A stretch of DNA of 8,229 nt, from assembly GCA_040507895.1 (NCBI GenBank), contig JBEVNX010000122.1, positions 1 to 8,229 of the forward strand, read 5' to 3'. Source of the DNA: JBEVNX01 sp040507895 (GTDB lineage Bacteria > Desulfobacterota > Binatia > JACPRU01). Positions 1-6,126 of the stretch are shown piece after piece; the stretch's first letter is position 1, and each line of letters opens with the position of its first letter. The notes below the pieces were generated by a model. The model was not told where the DNA came from and did no database searches. It saw only the letters and a list, made by a program, of their open reading frames with translations. Made by a program: the position numbers and the translations under genes.

Positions 1-183
1 GCCGACAGCGGCAGGATCGAATGGCTCGTCGACGACGCGGAGATCGCGCGCCGGCGCGGCAATTGGCGACCGCGGCGGGCGGAACGGCTCGCCGGCGTGC
101 TGGAAAAATATGCGAAGCTGGTCGGCCCGGCGAACCTGGGCGCAGTGACCCACTCGGGCAGGCTCGAGTGGCCCTACGAATAG
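1..183 (+). CDS. IlvD/Edd-family dehydratase, C-terminal end (partial)
   Basis: This is the last 60 codons of a gene that begins before the window; the frame is open from base 1 to a TAG at 181-183. The residues resemble the C-terminus of dihydroxy-acid dehydratases and related sugar-acid dehydratases: an 'IEWLVDDAEIARRR' stretch (compare the family pattern V-x-DEELARRR), a conserved Trp-Arg-Pro, then 'KYAKLVGPANLGAVTHSG', matching the usual KYAxLVxxAxxGAVT ending. Family members are Fe-S enzymes that dehydrate 2,3-dihydroxy acids, in branched-chain amino acid synthesis (IlvD) or sugar-acid catabolism. The tail alone cannot decide between these. The next gene, a hydroxyacid dehydrogenase starting 8 nt on, leans towards a catabolic sugar-acid role, but this is inference. 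Confidence 0.8.
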   Translation, partial: ADSGRIEWLVDDAEIARRRGNWRPRRAERLAGVLEKYAKLVGPANLGAVTHSGRLEWPYE

Positions 184-191
184 GACACTGA

Positions 192-1073
192 ATGGACAAA
201 CCCACTCTCGCTTTCCTCGGCCAGGGCCTGATGGGCCAGCCGATGACGCTGCGCCTCCTGCAGGCGGGCTATCGTGTACACGTCTGGAACCGCAGCCGTC
301 CGAAGCTCCAGCCGGCGATCGACCGCGGTGCCATCGAGGCCGAGACGCCGCGCGAGGCAGCGAAGGCCGCCGACATCGTGCTGCTCTGCCTGCTCGACAC
401 GCGCGCGGTGGAAGAGGTCGCGTTCGGCGCCGACGGCATCGCCGGCGCGGAGGGGCGCGGCAAGGTGCTGGTCGACCACTCGTCGATCAGCCCCGACGCG
501 ACGCGTGTCTTCGCCGAACGGCTCGCGAGCCGCAGCAGCATGCAGTGGGTCGATGCCCCGGTGTCCGGAGGCGTGAAGGGCGCGCAGGAAGGCACACTCG
601 CAATCATGTGCGGCGGGCACCCCGAGGCGATCGACCGCGTGCGGCCCGCGCTCGCCGCCTATGCACGGAACATCACGCACATGGGCCCGGCGGGCACGGG
701 GCAGACGACGAAGCTGTGCAACCAGGTGATCGTCGGCAGCGCGGTCGCGGTCATGGCGGAGGCGGTGACGCTCGCGCAGAACGCAGGCGTCGACGCCCGG
801 CGGCTCATCGAGGCGTTCTCCGGCGGGTTCGCCGACTCGAAGCCGCTGCAGATCTTCCTGCCGCGCATGGTCGCCGGCTGGGACGACGAGCCGATTGGCG
901 CGGCGAACCTGTTTCTCAAGGATCTCGACACCGCCGCCGACCTCGCCCGCGCGAGCGGGACGCCGCTGCCGATGGCAAGCCTCGCTCGTGAGCTCTTCCG
1001 GCAACTCGCCGCGCAGGGCCGCGGCGAAGAGGATCCGGCGTCGCTGGTGACGCTCTATCGAAAGCCGAAGTAG
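192..1073 (+). CDS. NAD(P)-dependent 3-hydroxyisobutyrate dehydrogenase-family oxidoreductase
   Basis: A 293-aa cytoplasmic enzyme of the beta-hydroxyacid dehydrogenase family (3-hydroxyisobutyrate dehydrogenase, tartronate semialdehyde reductase and relatives), the usual size for the family. The N-terminal Rossmann fold shows the dinucleotide loop GQGLMGQPM at residues 10-18 and an acidic/basic switch region 'WNRSRPK' at 32-38. The substrate-binding motif DAPVSGG lies at 121-127, and the catalytic Lys174 sits in 'GTGQTTKLCNQ' with Asn177 following. The late helix 'LFLKDLDTAADLA' (240-252) is also typical. Arg after the first beta strand (NRS) suggests NADP is possible. The start ATG is 8 nt after the upstream stop, with a weak AGGA overlapping that stop, so it is probably co-transcribed with the dehydratase. 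The exact substrate cannot be told; 2-hydroxy-3-oxopropionate (GarR/GlxR type) or 3-hydroxyisobutyrate are the obvious candidates. Confidence 0.9.
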   Translation: MDKPTLAFLGQGLMGQPMTLRLLQAGYRVHVWNRSRPKLQPAIDRGAIEAETPREAAKAADIVLLCLLDTRAVEEVAFGADGIAGAEGRGKVLVDHSSISPDATRVFAERLASRSSMQWVDAPVSGGVKGAQEGTLAIMCGGHPEAIDRVRPALAAYARNITHMGPAGTGQTTKLCNQVIVGSAVAVMAEAVTLAQNAGVDARRLIEAFSGGFADSKPLQIFLPRMVAGWDDEPIGAANLFLKDLDTAADLARASGTPLPMASLARELFRQLAAQGRGEEDPASLVTLYRKPK

Positions 1074-1095
1074 GCGGTCGTCCCGGCGAGTACCT

Positions 1096-1120
1096 GCCCC
1101 GGAGGACTTTCATCCGGGGC
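1096..1120 (+). terminator. GC-rich hairpin after the dehydrogenase gene
   Basis: A perfect 8-bp stem, GCCCCGGA (1096-1103) with TCCGGGGC (1113-1120), encloses a 9-nt loop and lies 22 nt past the stop of the upstream gene. No T-tract follows, so if it ends transcription it is not a classical intrinsic terminator. It may instead protect the mRNA 3' end. A second, overlapping pairing of CCGGG (1120-1124) with CCCGG (1131-1135) is possible. Confidence 0.35.
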
Positions 1121-1191
1121 CGGGAACCGCCCCGGCGCTCCCGCAACGCGATTGGCGACGCCGAGCAGCTGTTCACGCTCGTGTCCGGAAC

Positions 1192-1207
1192 CCCGGCGTC
1201 CGCCGGG
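1192..1207 (+). other. Short perfect hairpin upstream of yfiR
   Basis: CCCGGC (1192-1197) pairs with GCCGGG (1202-1207) around a GTCC loop. It lies about 107 nt before the chosen yfiR start in the spacer between the two operons. An AT-richer stretch (GAATTTTTCC, around 1228-1237) follows about 20 nt later. It could be a leader structure or nothing functional; no clear -35/-10 pair for yfiR was found in the spacer. Confidence 0.25.
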
Positions 1208-1313
1208 ATGGAACTCGCACGATCGCGGAATTTTTCCACATCGCAGGCGGCGCGGATCAGGCGTCGGTCTCCAGTGGCGCGGGAGTTGCTTTTTGTGCAG
1301 CTCGATACGTGCC

Positions 1314-1901
1314 ATGCCCTTCGATCCCGGCATTCGCAACCGACCGCGGGCGGCGCTCCGCCGCTCGATGCTTCGCCTCCTCGGCGTCGCGATCGGTCTC
1401 GCCTGCGCGGGCAGCGCACACGCGCAGGACACGCCGACGGAGAGCCGTGCACTCGGCACGCCCGGCGAATACATCCTCGGCTTCATCCAGTACGTGCGCT
1501 GGCCGGGGGAAGAAAGAATCACGGCCTGGCAGATCTGCATGTCGTCCCCGGCGGCCGACAGGACCGCGGCGTACGGCAGCCGAACCGCGCGCGGCAAGCC
1601 GTTGACGGTACGGCAGGTCGCGGCGAGCGACTCGCTCGCCGAGTGCCAGATTCTCGATCTCACCGACGCGTCGGCTGCGAGCGTGAAAGCGATGCTCGCG
1701 CGGGTGCGTAAGCAGCCCGTCCTCACCGTCGGCGAGACCCCGGCGTTCTGCACGGCCGGCGGCGTGGTGTGCCTGCGTGCGCGCGAGAGCGCGGGCGGTT
1801 TCGAGATCAACCTCTCGGCAGTGCAGGAAGCGGGCTTGGGCGTGAACGCACAGCTCCTCATGCTGGGCCGCAGACGCCAGGCTGCGAGCGGGGGCCCATG
1901 A
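1314..1901 (+). CDS. yfiR: YfiR-family periplasmic repressor of a diguanylate cyclase
   Basis: A 195-aa exported protein of the YfiR (DUF4154) family. The N-terminus is a signal peptide: an Arg-rich stretch, a hydrophobic core 'LLGVAIGLACAG' and an AHA-Q cleavage site near residue 37. The mature part shows the family's 'GEYILGFIQYVRWP' opening (51-64), 'LTVGETPAFC' (137-146) and the C-terminal 'FEINLSAVQEAGLGVNAQLLML' block. Four mature cysteines, C75/C111 and C146/C153, match the spacing of the two disulfides of Pseudomonas YfiR (C71-C110, C145-C152). Known family role: it binds YfiN in the periplasm and keeps it inactive; reduction or YfiB binding relieves this. Its TGA overlaps the yfiN ATG. 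The start is uncertain: ATG 1368 leaves a short signal peptide, and a TTG at 1293 has GGGAG 7 nt upstream; ATG 1314 gives a sensible Arg-rich n-region but has no good ribosome site. Confidence 0.85.
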   Translation: MPFDPGIRNRPRAALRRSMLRLLGVAIGLACAGSAHAQDTPTESRALGTPGEYILGFIQYVRWPGEERITAWQICMSSPAADRTAAYGSRTARGKPLTVRQVAASDSLAECQILDLTDASAASVKAMLARVRKQPVLTVGETPAFCTAGGVVCLRARESAGGFEINLSAVQEAGLGVNAQLLMLGRRRQAASGGP

Positions 1902-3172
1902 GCGCGCACGCGCCCTCTCGCATCCCGACGCTGGCCGGACGCATCCGGCGCGCGTTGCTGTCGGTCACGCTCGTCGCAGTCCTCGTCGCGACAATGGGCG
2001 CGCTCGCGATCGGATCGCACTACCTTCTCGAGCAGATGCGCGCCCATCTGCGCGCCCTTGCTAGCTTCACGGCGGCGCACAGCGCGCCGGCACTGCTCTT
2101 CCAGGACCGCAGCGCCGCGGAGGACGTGCTGCGCGGGATCCCGCAGGCGGAAGGCGTCATCGTCGCCGAGCTGCGCGATGCGTCCGGGCGCCTGGTCGCG
2201 CGGGTCGCGGAGCGCGACCCGACTCTTCCCGTGGCTGCGATGCGCATACTGGTCACGGAGCGCGTGACTGCGGACGTGGTCATCGACTCCCAGCGCCTCG
2301 GGAGCGTGACGCTGGAGAGCGGCGGCGAACCGCTGCTACGCGGGCTGCTCGGCCTGCTCGCGTTCGATCTCCTCGGCGCCGTGTTTATCGGAGCGGTCGT
2401 CCTGGCGATCGAGCGGGGGCTCGCGAGCCGCATCACGCGGCCGCTCACCGAGCTCGAGGCGGTGATCCGGAGCGCGCGCGAAGACCGCGACTTCACCCGC
2501 CGGGCCTTGCCGTGCGGGATCGCCGAGCTCGAAGCGCTGCGCACCGATTTCCACGCGCTCCTCGACGAGATCCAGCGTCGGGACGAGGACCTGACCCGGA
2601 CCCATGCCGCGCTCAAGCGGCTCGCGTTCCGCGACACGCTGACGGGTCTGCCGAACCGGGCGATGCTCGAGCAGGCGCTGCTCACCGCGCTGAGCGGCGG
2701 CGCTCACGGCCGCGACCTGGCGGGCCTCCTGTACTTCGACATCGACTCGTTCAAGGCGGTCAACGACACCCACGGCCATCCGGCGGGCGACGCTCTGCTG
2801 AAAGGCCTTGCGGCGCGGCTCGAGCGAGCCCTGCCCGCCCACGCGATGCCCGCGCGCATCGGCGGCGACGAGTTCGTGGTCCTGGTCTCCTCCGTCGGGT
2901 CGGAAGAGGAGCTGCGCGCCCTCGCCGCAAAGCTCGAGGGCGCGCTGCACGCCCCGATGCGTATCGGGGCGCAGGTGTTCCATCCGGGTCTCAGCATCGG
3001 TTTCGCCATTTCCCGCGGCACCGGGATGGATGGCGAGGAGCTGATCGAGCTCGCGGACCGCGCCATGTATCTCGCGAAGAAGCGGCGCCGGCGCGACGGC
3101 GACCGAACGCGCTGGGAACAGGCGCGCCTGGATGTCGCTCCGGCGAAGGCCATCGTCGAGAGCGTTCTGTAG
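1898..3172 (+). CDS. yfiN: YfiN-type membrane diguanylate cyclase (CHASE8-HAMP-GGDEF)
   Basis: A 424-aa inner-membrane enzyme that makes cyclic di-GMP from two GTP. Order of parts: short cytoplasmic N-terminus, TM1 at about 19-41, a periplasmic CHASE8-like sensor at about 43-146, TM2 at about 147-170, HAMP at about 172-230, then a GGDEF domain at 240-400. In the cyclase, 'DTLTGLPNR' (246-254), the metal-binding 'FDIDSFKAVND' (280-290), 'HGHPAGD' and an intact GGDEF at 322-326 are all present, so it should be active. The RxxD inhibitory site normally five residues before GGDEF is replaced by PAHA (313-316), so product feedback inhibition through that site is not expected. The ATG overlaps the yfiR stop by 4 nt (ATGA), implying translational coupling of repressor and enzyme. 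The periplasmic sensor is where YfiR is expected to bind. Confidence 0.92.
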   Translation: MSAHAPSRIPTLAGRIRRALLSVTLVAVLVATMGALAIGSHYLLEQMRAHLRALASFTAAHSAPALLFQDRSAAEDVLRGIPQAEGVIVAELRDASGRLVARVAERDPTLPVAAMRILVTERVTADVVIDSQRLGSVTLESGGEPLLRGLLGLLAFDLLGAVFIGAVVLAIERGLASRITRPLTELEAVIRSAREDRDFTRRALPCGIAELEALRTDFHALLDEIQRRDEDLTRTHAALKRLAFRDTLTGLPNRAMLEQALLTALSGGAHGRDLAGLLYFDIDSFKAVNDTHGHPAGDALLKGLAARLERALPAHAMPARIGGDEFVVLVSSVGSEEELRALAAKLEGALHAPMRIGAQVFHPGLSIGFAISRGTGMDGEELIELADRAMYLAKKRRRRDGDRTRWEQARLDVAPAKAIVESVL

Positions 3173-3204
3173 CTTCAGTCGAGTCTCGAATCGAGGATGG
3201 GTCC

Positions 3205-3765
3205 ATGACCGGCACACACCCTGAAGAAAGTCAATGTGGCGCACGCGCTTCGCGGCGATGGTGGTCGCGCCCGGTGCGCGCGGGATATGCGTTCTTCGCG
3301 GGCGTCTCCTTCGTCGGGCTGCTCGCGGGCTGCCAGACGCCAGCCTTGCAGACGCCGCAGGTGGCAGCGCTGCGCTCGCTCGGGTTCGCCCAGACCGACG
3401 AGGGGTGGGCGCTCAACCTGGCGGTGCCCATCCTGTTCGACGTCGGCAGCGACGAGCTCAAGGCCGAGCCGAAGCGGGCGATCGGAGACATGGCGGTGCA
3501 GCTGCGGCAGGTCGGCATCGAGCGCATCCGGATCGAGGGTCACACCGACAGCCTGGGAAGCCGCGTCCACAACGTGGAGCTGTCGCGCCGGCGCGCGGAG
3601 GTCGTCGCGCGCGAATTCGTCGCGTACGGCTTCCCCGACGAAGCGATCGTCCGCAAGGGCTGGGGCTTCGAGCACCCGGTGGCGTCGAACAGCACGCCCG
3701 AAGGCCGGGCGCTCAACCGCCGGGTGGCGATCGTGGTCGTGGCGGCGGGTCCTGATCCGGACTAG
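3205..3765 (+). CDS. yfiB: YfiB-type OmpA-like outer-membrane lipoprotein
   Basis: A 186-aa lipoprotein. The lipobox 'LLAGC' puts the lipidated cysteine at residue 43, followed by Gln, so outer-membrane sorting is expected. After a short linker, the segment 'LRSLGFAQTDEGWAL' (56-70) resembles YfiB, and the OmpA peptidoglycan-binding domain covers about 72-180 with 'EGHTDSLGS' (111-119, D115) and NVELSRRRA (123-131, R130), the pair that contacts diaminopimelate; 'EGRALNRRVAI' closes it. Known role of YfiB: it senses envelope stress and sequesters YfiR, releasing YfiN. GAGGA at 3193-3197, 7 nt before the ATG, supports this start. That leaves an unusually long 25-30 residue stretch before the hydrophobic core; GTG 3274 would give a normal-length signal but lacks a clear ribosome site. 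The gap to yfiN is 32 nt, so this is the third gene of the operon. Confidence 0.88.
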   Translation: MTGTHPEESQCGARASRRWWSRPVRAGYAFFAGVSFVGLLAGCQTPALQTPQVAALRSLGFAQTDEGWALNLAVPILFDVGSDELKAEPKRAIGDMAVQLRQVGIERIRIEGHTDSLGSRVHNVELSRRRAEVVAREFVAYGFPDEAIVRKGWGFEHPVASNSTPEGRALNRRVAIVVVAAGPDPD

Positions 3766-3976
3766 CCTCCTCCCTCCGCCGCGAGCGGGGTAGGGCGTCC
3801 GCGGCACGGAGCAGATCGACCAGCAGCAGCAGCGGCGCCGCGACGATCACCGCGAGCGCGATCCGCCAACCGAGCATGAGCTCGGACGTGAAGTAGAAGG
3901 TGCCCGCCCCGATCGCGAGCGCAAGCAAGGCCACGACGAGGCGCGCGACCGCACCCTGCCGTCGCTCGGGCTTCAT
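3713..3976 (-). CDS. Small two-helix membrane protein of unknown function
   Basis: An 87-aa protein I do not recognise. It starts with a basic segment 'MKPERRQGAVAR', then two hydrophobic stretches at about 10-30 (VARLVVALLALAIGAG...) and 36-58 (WRIALAVIVAAPLLLLVDLL), and ends in a charged, proline-rich tail. By the positive-inside rule both ends are likely cytoplasmic. The ATG overlaps the stop of the preceding minus-strand gene (ATGA, plus-strand TCAT at 3973-3976), which is good evidence that it is translated. Its last 18 codons, including the stop, overlap the 3' end of the convergent yfiB gene by 53 nt; this tail has low-complexity Pro/Arg composition. A role in envelope biology is only suggested by the location. 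Confidence 0.6.
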   Translation of the reverse strand: MKPERRQGAVARLVVALLALAIGAGTFYFTSELMLGWRIALAVIVAAPLLLLVDLLRAADALPRSRRREEASPDQDPPPRPRSPPGG

Positions 3977-4143
3977 GCCGCGGCGGCGAGTCCGCGCCGC
4001 CGCCGTGCGCGGCGCATCCGGTAGTTGACGCTCTGCAGCACGATACCGTCCCGGCGCACGAAGTCGCGCGCCGCGCGCGCGTCCTCCGCAGGCACCTGCT
4101 TCACCCGGCCGACCGCCGCCGCCGGCTCGCGATTCTCCCCCAT
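3973..4143 (-). CDS. Small basic protein of unknown function
   Basis: A 56-aa protein, rich in Arg and Ala, that I cannot assign. Visible parts: an acidic/Ala N-terminus, a central 'VKQVPAEDARAARDFVRRDG' segment likely to be helical, and an Arg-rich C-terminus (MRRARRRRG) that could bind nucleic acid or acidic lipid. The start is supported by a strong purine-rich Shine-Dalgarno: GGAGGGAGGG on the minus strand at 4160-4151, with GGAGGG ending 7 nt before the ATG. Its stop codon overlaps the start of the downstream membrane-protein gene by 4 nt, so the two form a coupled pair transcribed towards yfiB. The reading frame extends further upstream, but the residues there look random and the ribosome site marks 4143. 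Confidence 0.55.
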   Translation of the reverse strand: MGENREPAAAVGRVKQVPAEDARAARDFVRRDGIVLQSVNYRMRRARRRRGLAAAA

Positions 4144-4150
4144 GGGTGCG

Positions 4151-4160
4151 CCCTCCCTCC
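4151..4160 (-). promoter_or_regulatory. Strong ribosome binding site for the 56-aa protein
   Basis: The minus strand reads GGAGGGAGGG here, followed by CGCACCC and the ATG. It decides the start of the small basic protein and is the best evidence that this short frame is a gene. Confidence 0.6.
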
Positions 4161-4199
4161 GGCAATAGAATGCGCCGATCGCAGCGGCTTGCCAACTAG

Positions 4200-4852
4200 A
4201 TGATCGCTCCGCGCCAGCGGCGTTCGCTTCCTCCCGCGTGTCTTGTGGCGCTGCGGGATCTCCTCGGCGAGCGCGTCTCGACCGGCGAGAGTGTGCGGGT
4301 GCAGCACGGCCGTGACGAATCCTCGTTTTGCGCCGGCGCCGCCGGATGCGGTGGTCTTCCCGCAGTCGACCGACGAGGTCGCCGCGACCGCCAGGCTCTG
4401 CGCTGCTCACGACGTGCCGATGATCACGTATGTCGTCGCCAGCTCCCTCGAAGGTCATGCGCTCGCGAAGCAAGGCGGTGTCTCGATCGATCTCTCGCAG
4501 ATGAACCGGTCATCGCGGTCAACGCCGAAGATCTCGATGCCGTGCAGGCGGGCGTTGCCCGCAAGCAGCTGAACGAGGATCTGCGCGACATCGGGCTCTT
4601 CTTTCCGCTCGATCCGGGCGGGGACGCGACGCTCCGCGGCATGTCGGCGACGCGCGCCTCGGGCACGAACGCGGTGCGCTACGGAACGATGCGCGAGAAC
4701 GTGCTCTCGCTCCCCGTGGTGCTGGCGGACGGAGGCGCGATTCGCGCTGGCGCGCGCGGCTGCGCAAGACGGCATCAGCGTACCGGACCCGGGAGGCGAT
4801 CAAGCAGGTCGCTTCCGTGATCAGCCCCGGGGCGTGGAGGGTCTATCCGTAG
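4200..4852 (+). pseudogene. Decayed FAD-binding oxidase (D-lactate/glycolate dehydrogenase type)
   Basis: Joined across frames, this reads as the FAD_binding_4 half of a D-lactate dehydrogenase (cytochrome)/GlcD-like flavoenzyme. Frame one from ATG 4200 gives 'LPPACLVALRDLLGERVST' up to 'HGRDESSF'. An extra T in the run 4326-4329 shifts to 'APAPPDAVVFPQSTDEVAA' and 'SSLEGHALAKQGG' up to 'SIDLSQMNR'. One missing G near 4508-4509 shifts back to 'VIAVNAEDLDA', 'RKQLNEDLRDIGLFFPLDPG', 'ATRASGTNAVRYGTMRENV'. Near 4743-4747 the family match ('RLRKTASAY') continues in a third frame, then stops resembling the family, ending at TAG 4850-4852. The flavin-binding loop, normally PFGAGTSLEG, reads TYVVASSLEG, and the C-terminal half of the roughly 460-aa enzyme is missing. 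Substitutions plus truncation argue for true decay and not sequencing error. Confidence 0.8.
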
Positions 4853-5086
4853 CGCGGGGTGCGTCCGAGCGTGGCACGGAGAATGCTTTTCGAAACAGCT
4901 GCGCTGACTCCGCGCTTCGCGTCTCGGCGCATCCGGCGCAGCTTCGGCCGCCGATAGACGGGCGTGGGCGGGCGTGGCACCCGGGAAACCCGAAGCGCTT
5001 TCTCCGTCTTGCGCCCGGGCTGGGCCAGCGTTCGGCGCACCTGCCGCATGCCCCACGCGGCGAGGTGCTTCTCGTGTCGGAAGACA

Positions 5087-5093
5087 GGGAGGG
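5087..5093 (+). promoter_or_regulatory. Ribosome binding site of the glutaminase gene
   Basis: GGGAGGG lies 9 nt before ATG 5103. It selects this start over the in-frame ATG at 4974, whose extra 43 residues are Pro/Ala/Arg-rich and unlike glutaminases. Confidence 0.6.
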
Positions 5094-5102
5094 CCATCGG
5101 CC

Positions 5103-6095
5103 ATGAGCTATTCCGCGGCCGGCCGGGATGCGCAGCATCAGGCCATGGATCTCGCATTGGCAGCGGTGTACGCCCAATGCCTGCCCGATGTGGAAGGAGA
5201 CGTGGCGAGCTACATTCCGGAGCTAGCCCGCGTCGAGCCGGAGCAGTTCGGCATCGCCGTCGCCACCGTCGATGGCCGCCTTTGGTCGCAGGGCGATACC
5301 GAGGCCCGGTTCACGATCCAGTCGGTCTCCAAGGCGTTCAGCTATTGTCTCGCGCTCGAGCTGTGCCGACGCGACAAGGTTCGGGAGCGCGTGGGCGTGG
5401 AGCCCAGCGGCGACGCCTTCAATGCCATCGTCTTCGACCCGCACACGAACCGGCCTTTCAATCCCATGGTCAATGCCGGGGCGATCACCATCGCTGCGCT
5501 GATCCACGAGGTTCGCGGTGACGGGGCGCTCGACGTCCTGCTCGATCGCTACTCTGGGGCTGCGGGGCGCAAGCTCCAGGTCTCGGATTCGGTCTTCCGC
5601 TCGGAGGCGGAAACCGGGCACCGCAATCGTGCCATCGGCCACCTGCTGCTCAACGCCGGTGTCGCCAAGCCGCCCATCGAGCCCGCGCTGGATCTCTACT
5701 TCCGCCAGTGCTCCATCCTGGTGACGGCGTCCGACCTGGCGCGCATGGGCGCGACGCTGGCCAACCTTGGAGAGAATCCGTTCACGGGCGAGCAGGTCTT
5801 CGATGCTGGCGCGGTGCGAGACACCCTGTCGGTGATGTTCACCTGCGGGATGTACGACCACTCCGGGCATTGGGCGCTGGACGTGGGCATTCCGGCGAAG
5901 AGCGGCGTCGGGGGCGGTGTCGTCGGCGTCGTCAATCGCCAGCTCGGGATCGGCACGTTCTCGCCGCGGCTCGATGCCAAGGGCCATTCGATCCGCGGCC
6001 TGCAGGCATTCAGAAAGCTGGCGGACGAGCTCGGGCTGCACGCCTTCGAGTGCACCAACTACGGCTCGGAGTTCGTACGCGGCCTAGTTCGATGA
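5103..6095 (+). CDS. glsA: Glutaminase A (serine-dependent)
   Basis: A 330-aa cytoplasmic glutaminase that hydrolyses L-glutamine to glutamate and ammonia; E. coli YbaS and YneH are about 310 aa. The beta-lactamase-like fold carries the nucleophile motif S74-V-S-K77 in 'FTIQSVSKAFSY', the substrate-binding 'NPMVNAGAI' (120-128, N124), 'ETGHRNRAIGHLL' (170-183, N175), 'DLYFRQCSI' (197-205, Y199), the catalytic-Tyr block 'VMFTCGMYDHSG' (244-255, Y251) and 'PAKSGVGGG' (264-272). No signal peptide, ankyrin or extra C-terminal domain is present. All key residues are intact, so it should be active. It stands alone on the plus strand with 250 nt of unassigned sequence before it. A separate STAS gene converges on it 31 nt downstream. 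Likely roles are nitrogen supply or ammonia-based acid resistance. Confidence 0.95.
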   Translation: MSYSAAGRDAQHQAMDLALAAVYAQCLPDVEGDVASYIPELARVEPEQFGIAVATVDGRLWSQGDTEARFTIQSVSKAFSYCLALELCRRDKVRERVGVEPSGDAFNAIVFDPHTNRPFNPMVNAGAITIAALIHEVRGDGALDVLLDRYSGAAGRKLQVSDSVFRSEAETGHRNRAIGHLLLNAGVAKPPIEPALDLYFRQCSILVTASDLARMGATLANLGENPFTGEQVFDAGAVRDTLSVMFTCGMYDHSGHWALDVGIPAKSGVGGGVVGVVNRQLGIGTFSPRLDAKGHSIRGLQAFRKLADELGLHAFECTNYGSEFVRGLVR

Positions 6096-6100
6096 CCGGG

Positions 6101-6124
6101 CTCGCCTCATGCAGTCGCAGCGAG
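6101..6124. terminator. Imperfect hairpin between two convergent genes
   Basis: In the 31-nt gap between the glutaminase and STAS stops, CTCGC (6101-6105) can pair with GCGAG (6120-6124), with an inner TGC/GCA pairing (6110-6112, 6117-6119) and a 4-nt bulge. The position suits a bidirectional terminator, but there is no flanking T-tract. Confidence 0.3.
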
Positions 6125-6126
6125 GA

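Noticed and set aside
174..1004. Long minus-strand open frame opposite the dehydrogenase gene
   Set aside because: It is antisense to a clear family member; its Arg/Ala/His-rich composition is typical of a mirror frame in high-GC DNA.
1152..1313. N-terminal extension of yfiR from ATG 1152
   Set aside because: The added 54 residues are unrelated to the family and would bury the signal peptide inside the protein.
2336..3244. 302-codon minus-strand frame across yfiN
   Set aside because: No recognisable domain; it lies wholly opposite a well-supported diguanylate cyclase.
4167..4195. Possible minus-strand promoter TTGGCA-N17-CATTCT before the small gene pair
   Set aside because: The -35 is good but the -10 matches only three of six bases, and the start site would fall at the ribosome binding site; not enough to call.
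4843..5157. 104-codon basic minus-strand frame upstream of the glutaminase gene
   Set aside because: It overlaps the glutaminase start, lacks a ribosome site and matches no family I know; stops are rare by chance at this GC content. The 250 nt before the glutaminase gene remain unassigned, with only a GGGCGTGG direct repeat (4960-4967, 4970-4977).
5223..6041. 272-codon minus-strand frame opposite glsA
   Set aside because: Mirror frame of a fully conserved glutaminase with no family features of its own.
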